Positions 21,547 through 34,219 of a stretch of 64,000 bases of DNA are shown here, in pieces. The DNA is taken from the NCBI GenBank assembly GCA_018136815.1, contig CM030936.1:3734474-3798473 (forward strand), read 5' to 3'. Position 1 is the stretch's first letter. Every line of letters starts with the position of its first letter. The position numbers and the translations under genes were made by a program. Source of the DNA: Isochrysis galbana. Taxonomy: Eukaryota > Haptophyta > Isochrysidales > Isochrysidaceae. Under the pieces are notes generated by a model. It was given only the letters and a program-made list of their open reading frames with translations. It had not been told where the DNA came from and did not search any database.

Positions 21547-24464
21547 CTATTGGACGGTATCCAGGGAGGTCGGATCAGCGATCGCCATGCTGCCATCCAC
21601 GATGCTGACGAACCGCGTTGGTAGCTCGAATGAGCGCTGCGTCTTGCGGCCCGGGACTGTGCGTGGGGTGGGCTCGCTTAGTTGGTCAAGCAGGGCGACC
21701 GCATGAGGTCGCCAACGCTTCGCCGAATCGATGGTCAAGTCCCCCAGTCCAAGCGCGTTGCCGCGAAGCAGCGCGGACATGCGGAATGGCATCACATACT
21801 CCTGCGCTTCGACGGTTATCGGGTCGAGATTGCCGAGAAGCCGCTCGAAATTTACCATGCCTCCTAGCTCGCCCACAACGTCATCTGTCCAACGGGAGAA
21901 GCGGTACGCTGCCCACTTGTGGAGCACCCACGGATCATTGGTGCGAGTGGCGAAACCCGTAGCAGCCATAAGATCCGCGGCGAGCACTTCGTCGCGATCG
22001 GCCAAAGCGATGAGGAGCTTGGCCAGGCAGACGCGCTCTGCTTGACCTATGCGCTTGACTTGTCCCCAGTCGATGAGGCCGATCCGGCCGTCCTCCAAGA
22101 GCAAGACATTACCTGCTCGGCAAATAGAATCAAGGGGCGCTCATGAGGGGGGAAAGAGCGAGGGGCAGCTGTGGCACCATCTGACACCCGAGACGGACAG
22201 GCGCACGCCGGCTAAGCTCGCAGGCTCTCCGTCTCACCGGGGTGAGGGTCGCCGTTGAAGACGCCATCGTGGAGCAGCTGATGGCCAAAGCAGTCAAAGA
22301 GTATGCGGATGAGCCTCGGGGCATTAATTGGTAGAGGAGTCCGAACCCTCTGGCGGTGCGTGCGCCCGGGTAGAGGGACAGTGCCCTCCGCAGCGTGAGG
22401 GTCAATATAGCTTCTCACTGATGAGATGTTTTGGGGCGCCTCACCGCCGTGGGTCACAGCGGGGAGCCAGCACTGCTGCAATCCTGCGGCTAGGTCGTCA
22501 CAAACGTCGGCCACTCCCTTGGCCAAATTGATGCAGATGTCGCGCATGCGCAGCCAGGCGCCGAGAACTCGCACTGCCATGGAAGAGCGCAGCAGTAGTG
22601 TCCCACACAACTTGCCCGAGCGCAATTGCGCCTCGAAGTGCCGTCTCATCGCAGCCGCACTCATGTTTGCAGCGGCCGCGGCTCTTTCCAACTGTGAGCG
22701 CTGCAATCGTAGCAACGATTCGCCGTTGAGCCGGTCCATGACGAGGCAGCGACGAGAACAGAGTGACGCGAGCGGAACCGAACCCGCGACTGCAGTAGCA
22801 GCGGCGACTGCAGGCATGGCCGGATGCGCATCGTCGATTGGCAGAGGAATGGCCACGCTGGCACCAAATTTGGGCAGCAGGTTAGCTGCGGCCATGCGCA
22901 GCAGACGTGCCTCTTCCGCATAGTCAAACTCAGTCGCAAACTGTCGCTCAATTTCATCGAGAAGCTCAACGTTTTCCGGCGAGAAGATCTACGTGCGGCG
23001 TGGGGTGTAGGTGGAGGGGTGAGGGGTCAGAGCAGCTCGATCGGGGTTGTCTGCATGCGGTAGCTGCGGGCCCGGTGCACGCGGGCGTACCCTGCAAAAA
23101 CGCCGCAGCGTCCGGATATCGTTTGAAAAGTGCTTCTTGGCGTCGGGATACTGCACCTTGACCACCACAGGGTGGCGTGTGCCGACTAGGGTGGCCGCAT
23201 GCACCTGGCCCGAGGCGGCGCGGAGCGGGAGCCCAAAGGTTACATCACGAGCCTGCATGTACGCATAGATGGCACAGCCCGTGCCGCTGCGCACCTGCCC
23301 AATTGACGCGGCACCGAGGGGAGTGTCATCAAACGATGAGAAGATGGCCTCGAAGGGCACCCCGATCTCCGTCTCAACACATTGACGTACGTAGCAAAAG
23401 GGCTGGGCGGGTGCTTGGTCTTGCAGGCTGATCAGAGTGTCGACGTACGGGGCCGGAATGAAGGAATCGCCAAAGGAGGACAGCACCTAAGTGGGAAGGG
23501 CTGCAGATCTCGCTTGGCCTTTCTGGGGTGCAGCCACTTGGCAAGTCTTTACACGGCACAGCTTCACCTGTCCTATTTTCACGTAGAACCCGCCAAGCGA
23601 CAGGATGAGGCGCAATGGCCGAAGTTTGTGCTTCTCGTGCAGCGCCGCGAAGTGCGCTCTCCTCTCACCCGCCGGGGCATGCAGGTACAGCCACTGAGCC
23701 ATGTGGTAGTCGAGTGCCATTGGGATCATGCCGGCATTGAAGCGGACGGCGCGCCTGAGGCCCTCATGCCGGCTCGCGCTGAGCGCAGCGCCTACCAATA
23801 AGGCTAATGCGAGCACGGGGGGCTGGCGGAGACCGTTGGCAAACCTCCGTACGACCCTGCTCGGGCGGTCGTCGAGCATGCGTGGCCCATCAAGGAGCCC
23901 GAGCGCAAGCACAAGCGCCGCCGCGGCGGTGGCACTCGCGACAGGTACGATCAGATGATCGAGTAGCTCTAGTGTCCGTCCTAGAGCCAATAGCAGAACA
24001 CGACCGCTGCGCAGGAGAGCGCGCGACGGGGGCAGCCTAGACAGCCTGATCGCCGCGAGGACTGGTGCTCGGAGCATCGCGTCGGGAAGCGCTGTGGCAA
24101 GAGCGTTGAGCGGCACTCTCGCGAGGCGTAGCGCGAGCGCGCAGCTGGTTCGGAGCGGGCGCAAGGTGAGAGCGAGCACACAGCGCGCACAGATCACTGG
24201 GACTCGCGCGAGCACCGAGCAGAGAGAGCGAGAGAGAGAGGGAAGAGCGAAGATGGCTCCGAGTGCCGCCTTTGGAATGAAGAGAGCTGAAGCAAGAGAT
24301 TGTGGGAGCCAGAGCGAGCGAGAGCGGAGGAGGATGGGGAAGAGCAGAAGGAGGGTGGCAGACGGTACGGCTGGCGCCGCCACAGAGCCTGCGGGAACGC
24401 CACGAGATCCAGAGAGAGAGGGGATCGCAGGCGGCACACCCACAGCCGCACGCCCCACCGCCAT
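21547..24464 (-). CDS. ABC1/UbiB (ADCK)-type atypical kinase, six exons
   Basis: Exons 24464-23568, 23486-23295, 23204-23091, 22988-22419, 22349-22238 and 22112-21547 join to 816 codons plus stop. All introns are GT-AG (69-125 bp), phases agree throughout, and each junction restores family motifs. In order: KIGQ at the first junction, GAASIGQ|VHAAT with the Ala-rich loop, the VVVKVQYP lysine, EFDYAEEA, NGDPHPG|N as catalytic Asp/Asn, and LIDWGQ. The last is in the DFG position, with Trp for Phe. The first ~290 residues are hydrophobic and Leu/Ala-rich, with several possible membrane segments. ABC1 kinases act in mitochondria or plastids on ubiquinone or prenyl-lipid metabolism. Which organelle applies here is not shown. 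The ATG at 24464 is the first in frame. Confidence 0.9.
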
Positions 24465-26183
24465 GCGAGGCGGCGCCAAGCCTTATAATTTTCTACTGTA
24501 GAGGGGTATTTGCGATGGTTTCACTCGGGTTTCACTGCGGGGGTTTCACTTGTGCTCGACTACCGAGTAAAAAGCTGGATGAACCCCGATCGAGAAAACC
24601 AACTACCGGGGGGTTTGGAGAGTGTTTCACTCGAGTTCTCGAGTTCCACTCCGAGTTTGACGTCAAACGGCGAGGTGAGACATAGGTGAAAGCGGGTTTG
24701 TTTGTCTACGCCCACAGGGCTCATAGAAGTAGAAGAACTCTATCTCTAGCTCTAGCGGGTTCTCCTCTACTGTCCACTGGCTACTCATTTTTCTTTCTTT
24801 CTCCCTCGCGAGCGATGGCGGTGCGCTTGCGGCCGGTGGGCGCCAAGGGATGTGGGTCAGGCCAAGCACAGGCCGCGGATGTACCGCGCGAGCGCGCGAG
24901 TCCGTTCGCCTGCGCCTGCACCTGCACCAACCTCCAAAACCTGACCCACTCCATCACCATCTCTTTCGCCCACACCCACACCCCATGGCCCCATGAATGA
25001 ACGCAGGCCGATGCGGACGATGCGAGCTAGAAATGGCGCATGGATTGGACAGAGCCGTGCAAGATCGCGCTCCTCAAGCACAGGTGGGGGGGGGGTAAAG
25101 GGGGGGGGCTGTGCAACTAGAAATTGGACGCTCTTCACGGGGGTATTTGTCAAAAAGAACCCGAGCCTGAGCCTGCTGACTGCTGAGGTGAGAACCACTT
25201 AGCGGCACTTCTAAAACTCATACTCACATACTGCTGTTTCAAACACAAACACAGCTGTTTCAGTTTCATTGTATGTGAGTATGTGAGGCTACGCGAGGAG
25301 GACCATCACCTATACCCATGAAAAAGCCCCCCCCCCGAAATGTACATCTCCAGGGCAGGAGGACAGGAGGTTCCATACCAAACTTGTGAGAAACAAAAAA
25401 AACATCTGAAGATTCTGGGCAGATGGGACATACGACATACGTATATATACGTATGTATACGTTCCAGGGCAGGAGGTATGTCCCATCTAGGCCTAGGCAA
25501 AGGCTCTGCGCCTGCGCAAAGGGGGGGGGGGGAGGGGTAAAGGGAAATAAAGGTAAAACCCACCATTTTCATTTTCCTCGGGAATTTTTCATGGCGGCAG
25601 GTGAGCCCGTGAGCCCACCGTAAGTTTTTTCGTGGGCTTGGGGGGACGGTCAAAAAATGCAGCCCCCCCCATCCCCCACATGTGAGTAGTTATAAATCAC
25701 TATTTGCTGTTTTGGTTTGACCACCCCCACCCCAAAATCGAAAACTAAAACCTAAAATCATTTATTATTTGGTCCGAGGCCAAATACCAAATACATTTTA
25801 GCTGTGTATTTGAAGCGCGTCCTGGTCCTGGGTTGTAGGCCTCGAATATATTTGAAATGTATTTGGCCTCAGGCGAGGCGAAATGCATCCGTGTTTGGCT
25901 GTACTCTAATTGGAGGCCCCACCCAGCGGCGTATTTCCCATCTAGGGTACTCCTAGAGTGTAGAGTACGAAGTAGTAATACGAGGTTGCTTTGCATTGTT
26001 CTAAAGACTCTCCTCTACTCCTACTATTAAAACTCAACCCTCCCGACGGACGGCAGGCGCTCCGTGCCATGGGACGGGACCTCCTCGCCGCGGGGCTGCC
26101 GTGCGGGGGGGGGGGGGGGGGGGGGGGGGAGAAGGGGGGGGGGGACAGCCCCTTCTCTCTGCTTCTTCCACTTTCTCTTCTCT

Positions 26184-26233
<50 letters not shown>

Positions 26234-26575
26234 CCTCTCTCTCTCTCTCTTGGTCTTCCTCGAAACTTCTCCTCCGTTTCCTTCCTTCCTCTGGCTTCTC
26301 CCCCTCCCCTCCCCCCCCCTCTCCTCGTGCTCTACTCTCTCTGCTCTCTCTCTCTCTCGTCCCCTTCTTCCTTCCAGTTTTTCTTTCTTCACCTTCTCAC
26401 TTTTCTTCTCTTCCCACGCCCGTCCAGACCACCCGTCCGCTCTCTCTCTCTCTCTCCGCCCCCCCCCGCTGATCTCTCTCCACATCCCCGGGGGGGGGGC
26501 CACCATCCAGAGAGAGAGAGATAGCTAGATAGAGAGAGAGTGGAGTAGAGAAAGAGAGAGAGAGAGAGGGAGGGG

Positions 26576-26609
<34 letters not shown>

Positions 26610-26962
26610 GAGAGAGAGCTGAGCTCCGGTGTCCTCGCGGGTCGGGCAGTCGGCCGGTGCGTACGGTGAGAGATTTGGGAAAGCATGTAAGAGAGGGAAG
26701 GGAGGGACCCTCTTGAAGAGAAGAAATTCTCGCTTCTATGGGAATAGACCTGCAAGGGTTCAGGGGTCCACACGATCCCTTCTCCTCCACAGACCACCCA
26801 GCAGACAGTTAAATATTTCCCCCTCGAGACAGAAGAGTGGGCTGGAGTGCCTCGCCGTATCTCTCTCTCCCTCCCTCCCTCTCTCTCTCCCTCCCTCTCC
26901 TTCCCTCTCTCTCTCGCTCTCGCTTCCTCCCCCCCCCCCTCCCCCCCTCCCCCCTCTCTGCG
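24465..26962. other. Intergenic with microsatellites and a partial SINE-like copy; no gene
   Basis: Positions 24520-24660 repeat GGTTTCACT and CGAGTT words upstream of the ABC1 gene. Positions 25385-25418 match the SINE tail, and a small palindromic stretch ATACGTATATATACGTAT lies at 25438-25455. Positions 25680-25990 are AT-richer with repeated AAATACATTT-type words. A run of about 25 G lies at 26105-26129, (CT)n at 26180-26260, (GA)n at 26511-26620, and a CT/C-rich tract at 26860-26960 directly before the next ATG. Confidence 0.6.
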
Positions 26963-29900
26963 ATGGGTGGTGATCGCGTGGCGGTGGTGGGCGGCGGCAT
27001 CGGCGGCCTGTCCGCGGCGTGGCTTCTCCATCGTCGCGGCTACCGCGTGACGCTCTTTGAGTGTGAGGAGGCTCTGGGCGGGCACGCTCTGACTGTGGAG
27101 AGCAAAGAGGCGGGGCCAGTGGACCTTGGCTTCCAGGTGAAGGGGGGGAGGGCCGGGGGAGAGGGAGGTGAGGGGAGGGGGACGGGAGGGAAGGGGTAGG
27201 GGAGGGGGAGGGGGGGGGGGGGGAGGGGGGGGGGTCGAGGAAGGGGGCAAGGGGGGGACGGGGGAGGGGGCGCAGGAGGAGAGGGAAAAGGGAGGCAGGG
27301 ACGCGCAGGGAGGGAATTGCTGGAATATCGTAGGCCTTGGCGGCGCCGATCCACGGTATTCAGGAGGCCTTCACGATGTTTGGACAGGGAGGCGTGCTCA
27401 CGGGCCTTGCTTAGGGAGCGGGCTCACCGCCAGTTTGGCAAAGGTTGGGCACACGGTCACAGGGCGAAGAAGGACCTAACGTCGGGTGGTTCGGGCGTGG
27501 GCGACGCCTGCGGGTTTGGAGGAGCCTTGCGCAAGGACCTGCGGGCTAGGTGGCGCACGGCTGAGGATTCGCGGAAGGGTGGGATTGGGTAGTAGAGATG
27601 CGGAGGGAGGAAGGGAGAGGGTGCGAGATGGGAAGAGGCACCGAGGGGCTCCCGGTTGGAGAGGAAGCTCCAAGGCAAAGGAGGAGGTGGGTGGAGATCA
27701 ATGCGTGAGAGTGGCAGACGGGACATCGGTTTGCTAGGGGCGCGGGAGGGCGGGGTTGAGCCCCATTGTGAGTGATAGGGCCGCGATCGGCGCTCCGCGC
27801 CGACTTTTCCGCCCCGCCCGTCCTGGCAGGTGTGCAATCTCACTAACTACCCGCACCTCTTCGGCTTCTTTGACGAGCTTGGCGTCGACACAGAGGAGTC
27901 GGACATGTCCTTCTCGCTCTCGACGCCAGGTGCGGCGGCGCCCGTACCTCCACCTTTTCTCTTCCCTGCACCGTTCCCTCCTAGCCGTCATCCCTCACCC
28001 CATCAGCCCCCCCCCCTCTCCAGACTTCGAGTGGGGCTCGCGCTCCCTTTCTGCCCTCTTTGCCAGCCCCGGCTCGGCCTCCTCGCCCGCATTCTTGGCG
28101 ATGCTGCGCGACATCATCGCCTTCGGCCGGCAAGCGCCCGAGGTGCTCGCTGACGCCGACGCATGGGAGGGCGTCAGCCTCGGCGAGTACCTAGCGCGCC
28201 GCCGCTACTCGGACCGCTTCGCACAGCACTATGTGGTGCCGATGTGTGCGGCCATCTGGTCGTGTTCCGACGCGCAGGCGCTCGACTTTCCGGTTGTGCC
28301 GCTGATCCGCTTCTGGGCCAACCACCACCTGCTCGACCTGCTGCAGCGGCCCGTCTGGCGCGTGGTGAAGGGGCGCTCGCGGGCCTACGTCGAAGCGGCG
28401 GCCTCCGCACTGCCCGACGTGCGGACTGGCGCGCGCGTCGCGTCGGTCCGCCGGCGCACTGCGTCACAGGGCGGCGGCGTGGCGCTCCAGCTTGCGGGCC
28501 CGGGCGCGCGCGAGCTCACCTTCGATTCGGTTGTTCTTGCCACCCACTCCGATGTCTCGCTTGCGCTCTTGGGCGAGGGCGCGAGCGCGGCCGAGGCACG
28601 CGTGCTCGGCGCGCTGCGGTATGGCGACAACACCATCTACCTGCACACCGACGCCGCGCTCATGCCGCGCGCGCGCGCCGCGTGGTCGTCGTGGAACTGC
28701 ATCCGGAGCGGCGCGCCCGGCGAGGCTGAGGCGGGAGTCTGCGTCAGCTACTGGGTCAACCTGCTCCAAAACCTGCCGGCCGACGCGCCCGACCTCTTCG
28801 TCACTCTCAACCCGCCCGCGCCGCCGGACCCCGCCAAGACAGTACGAGTGCTCAGCCTCGCGCACCCGCTTTTTGACGCTGCGGCGCTGGCCGCACAGCG
28901 CGAGGTGCCAGCGCTGCAGGGCGCGGGCGGCGTCTACTTCTGCGGCGCATGGTGCGGCTACGGCTTCCACGAGGACGGCATCGCCTCAGCGGTGCGCGCC
29001 GTCGAGGCGCTCTGCGGAGGCGGCCGCGTCACACCGTGGGAGCCCTTCTCGTGCGACGCGCGGCTCGGCCTGGTGGACCGCGCGTGCCTCTCGCTCTTCG
29101 CGAGCTACGGCGATGCGATGCTCGCGCGCGGCGGCGCCATCCGGCTCGTGCTGCCCAACGGCGCCGAGCGTGTGCTCGGCGACGCGCGCGCTCCGCCTGC
29201 TGAGACGGCTGTCGTGCGCGTGCGCCGCGCCAACCTTTTCCGCAAGGTGATCCTCAAGTCGGACATCGGGCTCGGCGAGGCCTACATGGATGGCGACCTG
29301 GTCGGAGACGTCTTCAAGATGCTCCTCCTCCTCTCGCGCTCCAACGCCGGTTCGCCATCGCAGCTGAAGCAGGCCACCTCCGCCGCGCTCGGCTGGGCGG
29401 GTGGTGCGCTGCACGCGCTCTACGAGCGACTCGAGTACGACGCGCATGCCGCCAACGACAACACCGAAGAGGGGTCGGCGCGCAACATCTCGTACCACTA
29501 CGACGCGGGCAACGACTTCTACCGACTGGTGCTTGACCCGACCATGCTCTACTCCGCCGCGGTCTTCTCCGCCGAGCGCGCCGCCGCGCTACGCGACCTC
29601 GACTACGCGGCCAAGGAGCGCGCGCTCGAGGCGGCGCAGTACGAGAAGATCGACGCGATGATCGCCGCCGCCCAGCTTCAGCCGGGCGATCACGTGCTGG
29701 AAATCGGCTGCGGCTGGGGCACCTGCGCCTGTCGCATGGCCTCAAAGGCGGGTGTGCGCGTCACCGGCATCACCATCTCTAAGGAGCAGCTCGCCGAAGG
29801 CCGCCGGCGCGTGCGCGAGGCCGGGCTCGAGCACCTCGTTAACCTCGTCTTTTGCGACTACCGCAAGGTGCATGGCACCTTCGACAAGGTGGTTTCGATC

Positions 29901-31277
29901 GAGATGATCGAGGCGGTCGGGCACGACCACCTGCCCACCTTCTTCGCCGCCGTCTCGCGGGCGCTCAAGCCGGGCGGCCTCGCCGCCATCCAGGTGATCA
30001 CGCTACCCGACGAGCGGTACGAGGCCTACTGCAACTCGCACTCGGACTTTATCCGCACGCACATTTTCCCCGGCGGTCACCTGCCCTCCATGGGCGCGAT
30101 GACAGCCATGTCCTCGCGGCTCGGACTCGAGCTCTTCGGCGCGGTCGACGTGGGCGACGACTACGCCATCACCCTCCGCCTGTGGCGTGAGCGCCTCATG
30201 GCCAACGCGCGCGCCATCGAGGAGCTCGGCTACCCGTCGCGATTCGTGCGCATGTACGAGTTCTACTTCGCTTACTGCGAGGCCGGCTTCGCCAACCAAC
30301 TCATCCACGACTACCAGCTCACCTTCCGCAAGTCGCCGCTGCCACGCCCGCTCCCGCCCGTCGATCCGGCCACTGCCACCGCGCCCGCGGCTTTCGACCC
30401 ACTCACCCTCGCGCTGCTTGTACTGTGGAGCGCGCTCTGCGCCGCGCTCATCGCCGAGCGCCCGCACATGGCCGCAATCCCCGCCGCGCTTGGCGCGAGC
30501 CTCGCCCTCCCGGCGCTCGTCGCGCCGCTTGGCCGGCTGCCGCCACACAAGGCGGCACAGCTCACCGCCGCTATCGCCGCGGGCGCTGTCGCCGTGTGCG
30601 CCGGCGCGCTACTGTTCGCCGCCACGCTGCCGCCGCCCGCCGCCGCGGCCGCCACCGCCACCGCCCGACGCGGTTTCCGCCGCGCCGCACGCGCGGCCGC
30701 CGCACCCGACGCCGGCGAGCGCGCCGCCGCCGCCCTCTCGCGCCTGGTCACCACCCTCCTCCGGCCAACCCCCGCCCCCGAACTCCTCGGCGCGACGCGC
30801 ACTGCGGTCGGCGTCGCGGCTGGCGTCTCCGCCGCGCGCGCGTGGGAGTGCGCACGCCGCCGCGCGCGTGGCACAGCGCTCGAGGCGGCTGTGCACTCCG
30901 TCTTTCTTATCTGCGCCGCCATCGCACTCTACTATGACGTTTGGCTCGCGCCGCTGGCCCTCTCGCAGCTCTCCGAGGCGCACTCGTGCGTCGTACATCT
31001 GCACAAGCTTGTGCGCGGCGGCGCATCGCCGAGCGGCCTCACCGCGTGGCTCGCCTTCGCGCTCCTGCGCGCCGCGCCGCACGTCTCCCTCCTTGCGCTG
31101 CTCGCGCCTGCGGCCGCGCGCTCGCACGCCACCTGGGCCGCCCTCACCTTCGTCGCCTTCCAACTCTTTTACGACGGCGCGCTCGCTCTCGCGATGGCCC
31201 ACCGTGCCCTGCTCGCCTCGCGCGTGGCGCACCTCGCCGCGCTCACCGAGGGCAACCATCGCACCAAGGCCAATTGA
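26963..31277 (+). CDS. FAD oxidoreductase – cyclopropane-fatty-acid synthase – membrane domain fusion (3 exons)
   Basis: Exons 26963-27136, 27830-27929 and 28024-31277 join to 1175 codons. Phases fit, and the junctions rebuild LGFQ|VCNLTNYPHLF and the DFEWG that follows. Residues 6-30 form the FAD dinucleotide fold (VAVVGGGIGGLSAAW) of an amine-oxidase-like domain ending near residue 410 with YFCGAWCGYGFHEDG. Residues ~440-860 form a cyclopropane-fatty-acyl-phospholipid synthase: NISYHYDAGNDFY, SAM motif HVLEIGCGWGTC near 648, EMIEAVGHD and HIFPGGHLPS. The usual SCxYF Cys-containing motif reads SAAVF here. Plants also join an FAD domain to CFA synthase. The last ~300 residues add several hydrophobic helices. 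The end (SQLSEAHSCVVHLHKLVR onward) looks like a TLC-type membrane domain. Likely role: SAM-dependent cyclopropanation or methylation of membrane lipid acyl chains. The product is unproven. Confidence 0.9.
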
Positions 31278-32388
31278 GCCCCCTCGCCGCCTCGCCGCGC
31301 TGCCGCCGCTTGAGTAGGCTTGCGCAGCTTGCCAAAGTGGCAACTAGGTGCATATGGGGCGCGTGCGGCAGCCCTTCTCTTTAGGATGGTCATCGCTCCA
31401 TCGGGCGCTGCGTGGCAATGGCGCATGCGGAGGCGCGTGTCGCGGGCCCTGAGTGCGCCGGCGCGAGCCCGCGGCGGCGTTGAAGCTGGCATGGGCCCAA
31501 CGGTCCCACGTAGCCGGCCACAATCGTAGCAATTTGCGTGGCTACCAAATGTCTGCCCGGCGGTCCAAGGACCACTCCACCTACGAGCATGCGGGGGTAT
31601 CGCCAGACATCTTGCGGCTAAGTGCGGCTAACATGGCTGTCGATCCGCTACCGTCCCAATGTTGCAAATACTTTCCCATAGCTGGGCGTTTAGGCTCTCG
31701 CGCGCGTCGTATTCCATATTCCTTACCATTCGGTTGGTAAGTGGCAGCTCTATAGCTGTAGCCGCAAGCCAGCTCTTCTCCCCTCGTGCTCAAGTCCCCG
31801 TGCTATGGTGATGCTGTGCAGTGTGTACACGGTGTACGGTGTTGACTCTGTGTTGCTGGTAGGGAGCTTGGCGCGCTCGTGATGAGCGTGCTTTGCTCTT
31901 GCTCGCGGAAATAGCCCGCACGTCATTGTCATTGCCATTGCAAGATGCATGCTACCTTCTACGCCTGCTATTCTAGCGCGCTATAGCGACCATAAGCCTC
32001 CCCTGACTGCCGATGGAATACCCCGCCACCCTTGCCCGGCACGAGCCCAAAGGGCGGGCTTTTCATCCATAAGAAAAGGAAGGAGCTGGGCCAGGGATTG
32101 TGACACCCATTAATATCGTCCATCGTCGTCTTATTGGGTCTTGAGTCTTGGTCTTGTGTCTTGGGTGGCTCAAGTGCTCCGCGCTCCGCTCCGGCGCGGC
32201 ATCAACATCAACTCACAACTCAACAACTCAATCAGCAGGACGAAGTTGGGGAAATGGAAATGGTCGCGCACGCCAACATCGCAAGACGTTTGAGCCATCT
32301 TGTGTCTTGGAGGCCGCTGACTTTCGCCTCCGCGCCGAACAGCAAGCGGATAGCACGCCTGCTCACGCTCCCTTGCAGGTAGCCGACG
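31278..32388. other. No gene recognised
   Basis: Mixed sequence with frames under 110 codons. The beginning is presumably the 3' flank of the CFA fusion gene. No domain or repeat stands out. Confidence 0.45.
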
Positions 32389-32634
32389 TTGGGGCAGGCC
32401 AATACTTTTACTTTTATTTAGCAAAATGCACCAAGACTTGTGGGCAAAACTTTCAAGATTCTTGCGGTGGACCACCCAAACTTTTGGCCAGGCTTTTGGG
32501 CCACGTCCCCCAAACTTGCAGCCCACTTTCAGAGCGGGCCCAAACTTTTGAGGGGCAGCAAACGACCCTACCCAAACTTGCAGCTTGCAGAAAACTTGGC
32601 ACCAGTAAAAGTATAAAGTATTGGCCTGGGCCAG
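32389..32634. mobile_element. MITE-like repeat with inverted ends
   Basis: The left end TTGGGGCAGGCCAATACTTT (from 32389) faces a right end whose reverse complement reads CTGGCCCAGGCCAATACTTT (to about 32632). The TTTTA that follows is also shared. The body repeats CCCAAACTT. A related copy lies at about 33070-33245. I could not define a target duplication, so the element class is open. Confidence 0.55.
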
Positions 32635-33069
32635 TCAAATACATATCACATATGACATATAACATAAGTAAGACATCATATAACATATAAGATCACACGC
32701 GATCATGCACTATTCGTTTGCGCGCCATCGTCGTTCACGCCGCGAGCGGAGGCTGCCATCCTGCTCGAGCGGCGCGTGCAATGAATGGCGCTTACCTGCA
32801 GATCAAGGCGGAAGGGGGTGAGCGATGCAGGATGCGCGCCCGGGCTCACATGGATCAGGAAGGGGTGGGATGGATGGCTCTCACCTTGCCCTTGCATCGA
32901 GGCAGCCAGCAGGCAGTATGTACACACACCGGTGGTTTGTGTCGACCCCAAATATGTGATAATAAGACCCGTTTATGTAGAAACCGGCGTGCTTTTTTTC
33001 TGAGAGCTCCGCGGAAACGCGGGAACGGGAGAATGTTGCCAGCGGAGTTTTGTTTTTGGTGACGACACA
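32635..33069. other. No gene recognised
   Basis: An AT-rich ATAACATA stretch (32640-32690) is followed by mixed sequence. Frames around 32718-33062 have no recognisable domain. Confidence 0.4.
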
Positions 33070-33245
33070 CCTTAGACCCACCCAAACTTGTGGCTTACTT
33101 GTAGTAGGGGGGGAGCTTTAATTGTAAGACGAGGGCCACGGCCCCCAAACTTGCAGCCCACTTTCAGAGCGGGCCCAAACTTTTGAGGGGCTCAACAACC
33201 CACCCAAACTTGCAGAAAAACTTCTAAAAGAATTGGCCTGCCCCA
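33070..33245. repeat. Second copy of the CCCAAACTT MITE-like repeat
   Basis: Positions 33143-33201 match 32505-32563 almost base for base (CCCCCAAACTTGCAGCCCAC and on). The right end, reverse complemented, reads CTTGGGGCAGGCCAATTCTT, as in the left end of the first copy. The left end of this copy is degraded. Confidence 0.6.
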
Positions 33246-34219
33246 AGGCCGACGATAATCCGCCTTCGTTTTCTATCGCCAATGCATGCAACTCTTGGCT
33301 CTTGGGTGGATGGATGGTGGTTGCCTCACTCAGTATTATCGTTTTCGCACGCAATAGCATAAAGGACATTTGCAAGCTTTTGTAGCCCCGGGTCATGAGT
33401 GCCATATCATCGGCAAATTGGCTGATTTGCATAAGTTATCTTGCCACTAGCTACCAAGAGCGCCGCCCGCCACACCATCAAGAATCGCAATGGCCAAGCG
33501 TTGTTGTATGCACATGCGTTGCGCCACGAATAATCACGAGAGCATCAAGCACGCACGCCGCGCCACACACACGCATGCACACGTGAGACCAGCACGCGCA
33601 ATGGCAACCACGAGTATGAAGATGTGCGCGCCCCCTTGGGCAAGGGGGGGAAGTACACGACCGAACGTTGCTGGACACAACACACGACTCCATGCGCATG
33701 AGTCACGTACACGCGGACTGGTGTAGATGCTCGGTCCGCCCTTGCACACCGTCCAGGATTTCGTCTTTGCTTGTCTGTGTGAGCCCAGCCATCTACAATG
33801 CGGAGGCAATAGGCTACGGCAAAGGACGGGGGTATGCGAGGTGTGTAGCGAGCAGGGGCTGGCGCATAGACACAAGAAACGCGAGTGTGCCCCAAGCGGG
33901 CTCGGTCGGCCGGTACCACGGCGGTACGCGGGGGCGCAAGGTCCGGCAACAATTCCGCGCAGCCTGATGCTCACTTCCGCCCTTGCACTCAACCATCCGT
34001 TTGCGCAGGCGTCGCATGCGTGCCGTCGACCTCGTCGGCCTCGATGTCAATGCTCGCGTCCGTATTGTTCTCTGGATTGTGATGCGAATCGACTTAGTCC
34101 GCCTCGTCGGCGTCGGTATGCATCTCCACCTCGACGGAGCCCGCACCGTCGGTGTCCATCTGCGCCTCGTTGTCAATGCTCGCGTCCGTATTGTTCTCCG
34201 CATTGTAATGCGAATCGAC
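33246..34219. other. Downstream region of the HMG/histone-fold gene; no certain gene
   Basis: Frames up to 216 codons on the + strand at 33727-34377 are antisense shadows of the neighbouring gene and its duplicated 3' end. Positions 33480-33960 have no recognised domain. Confidence 0.45.
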
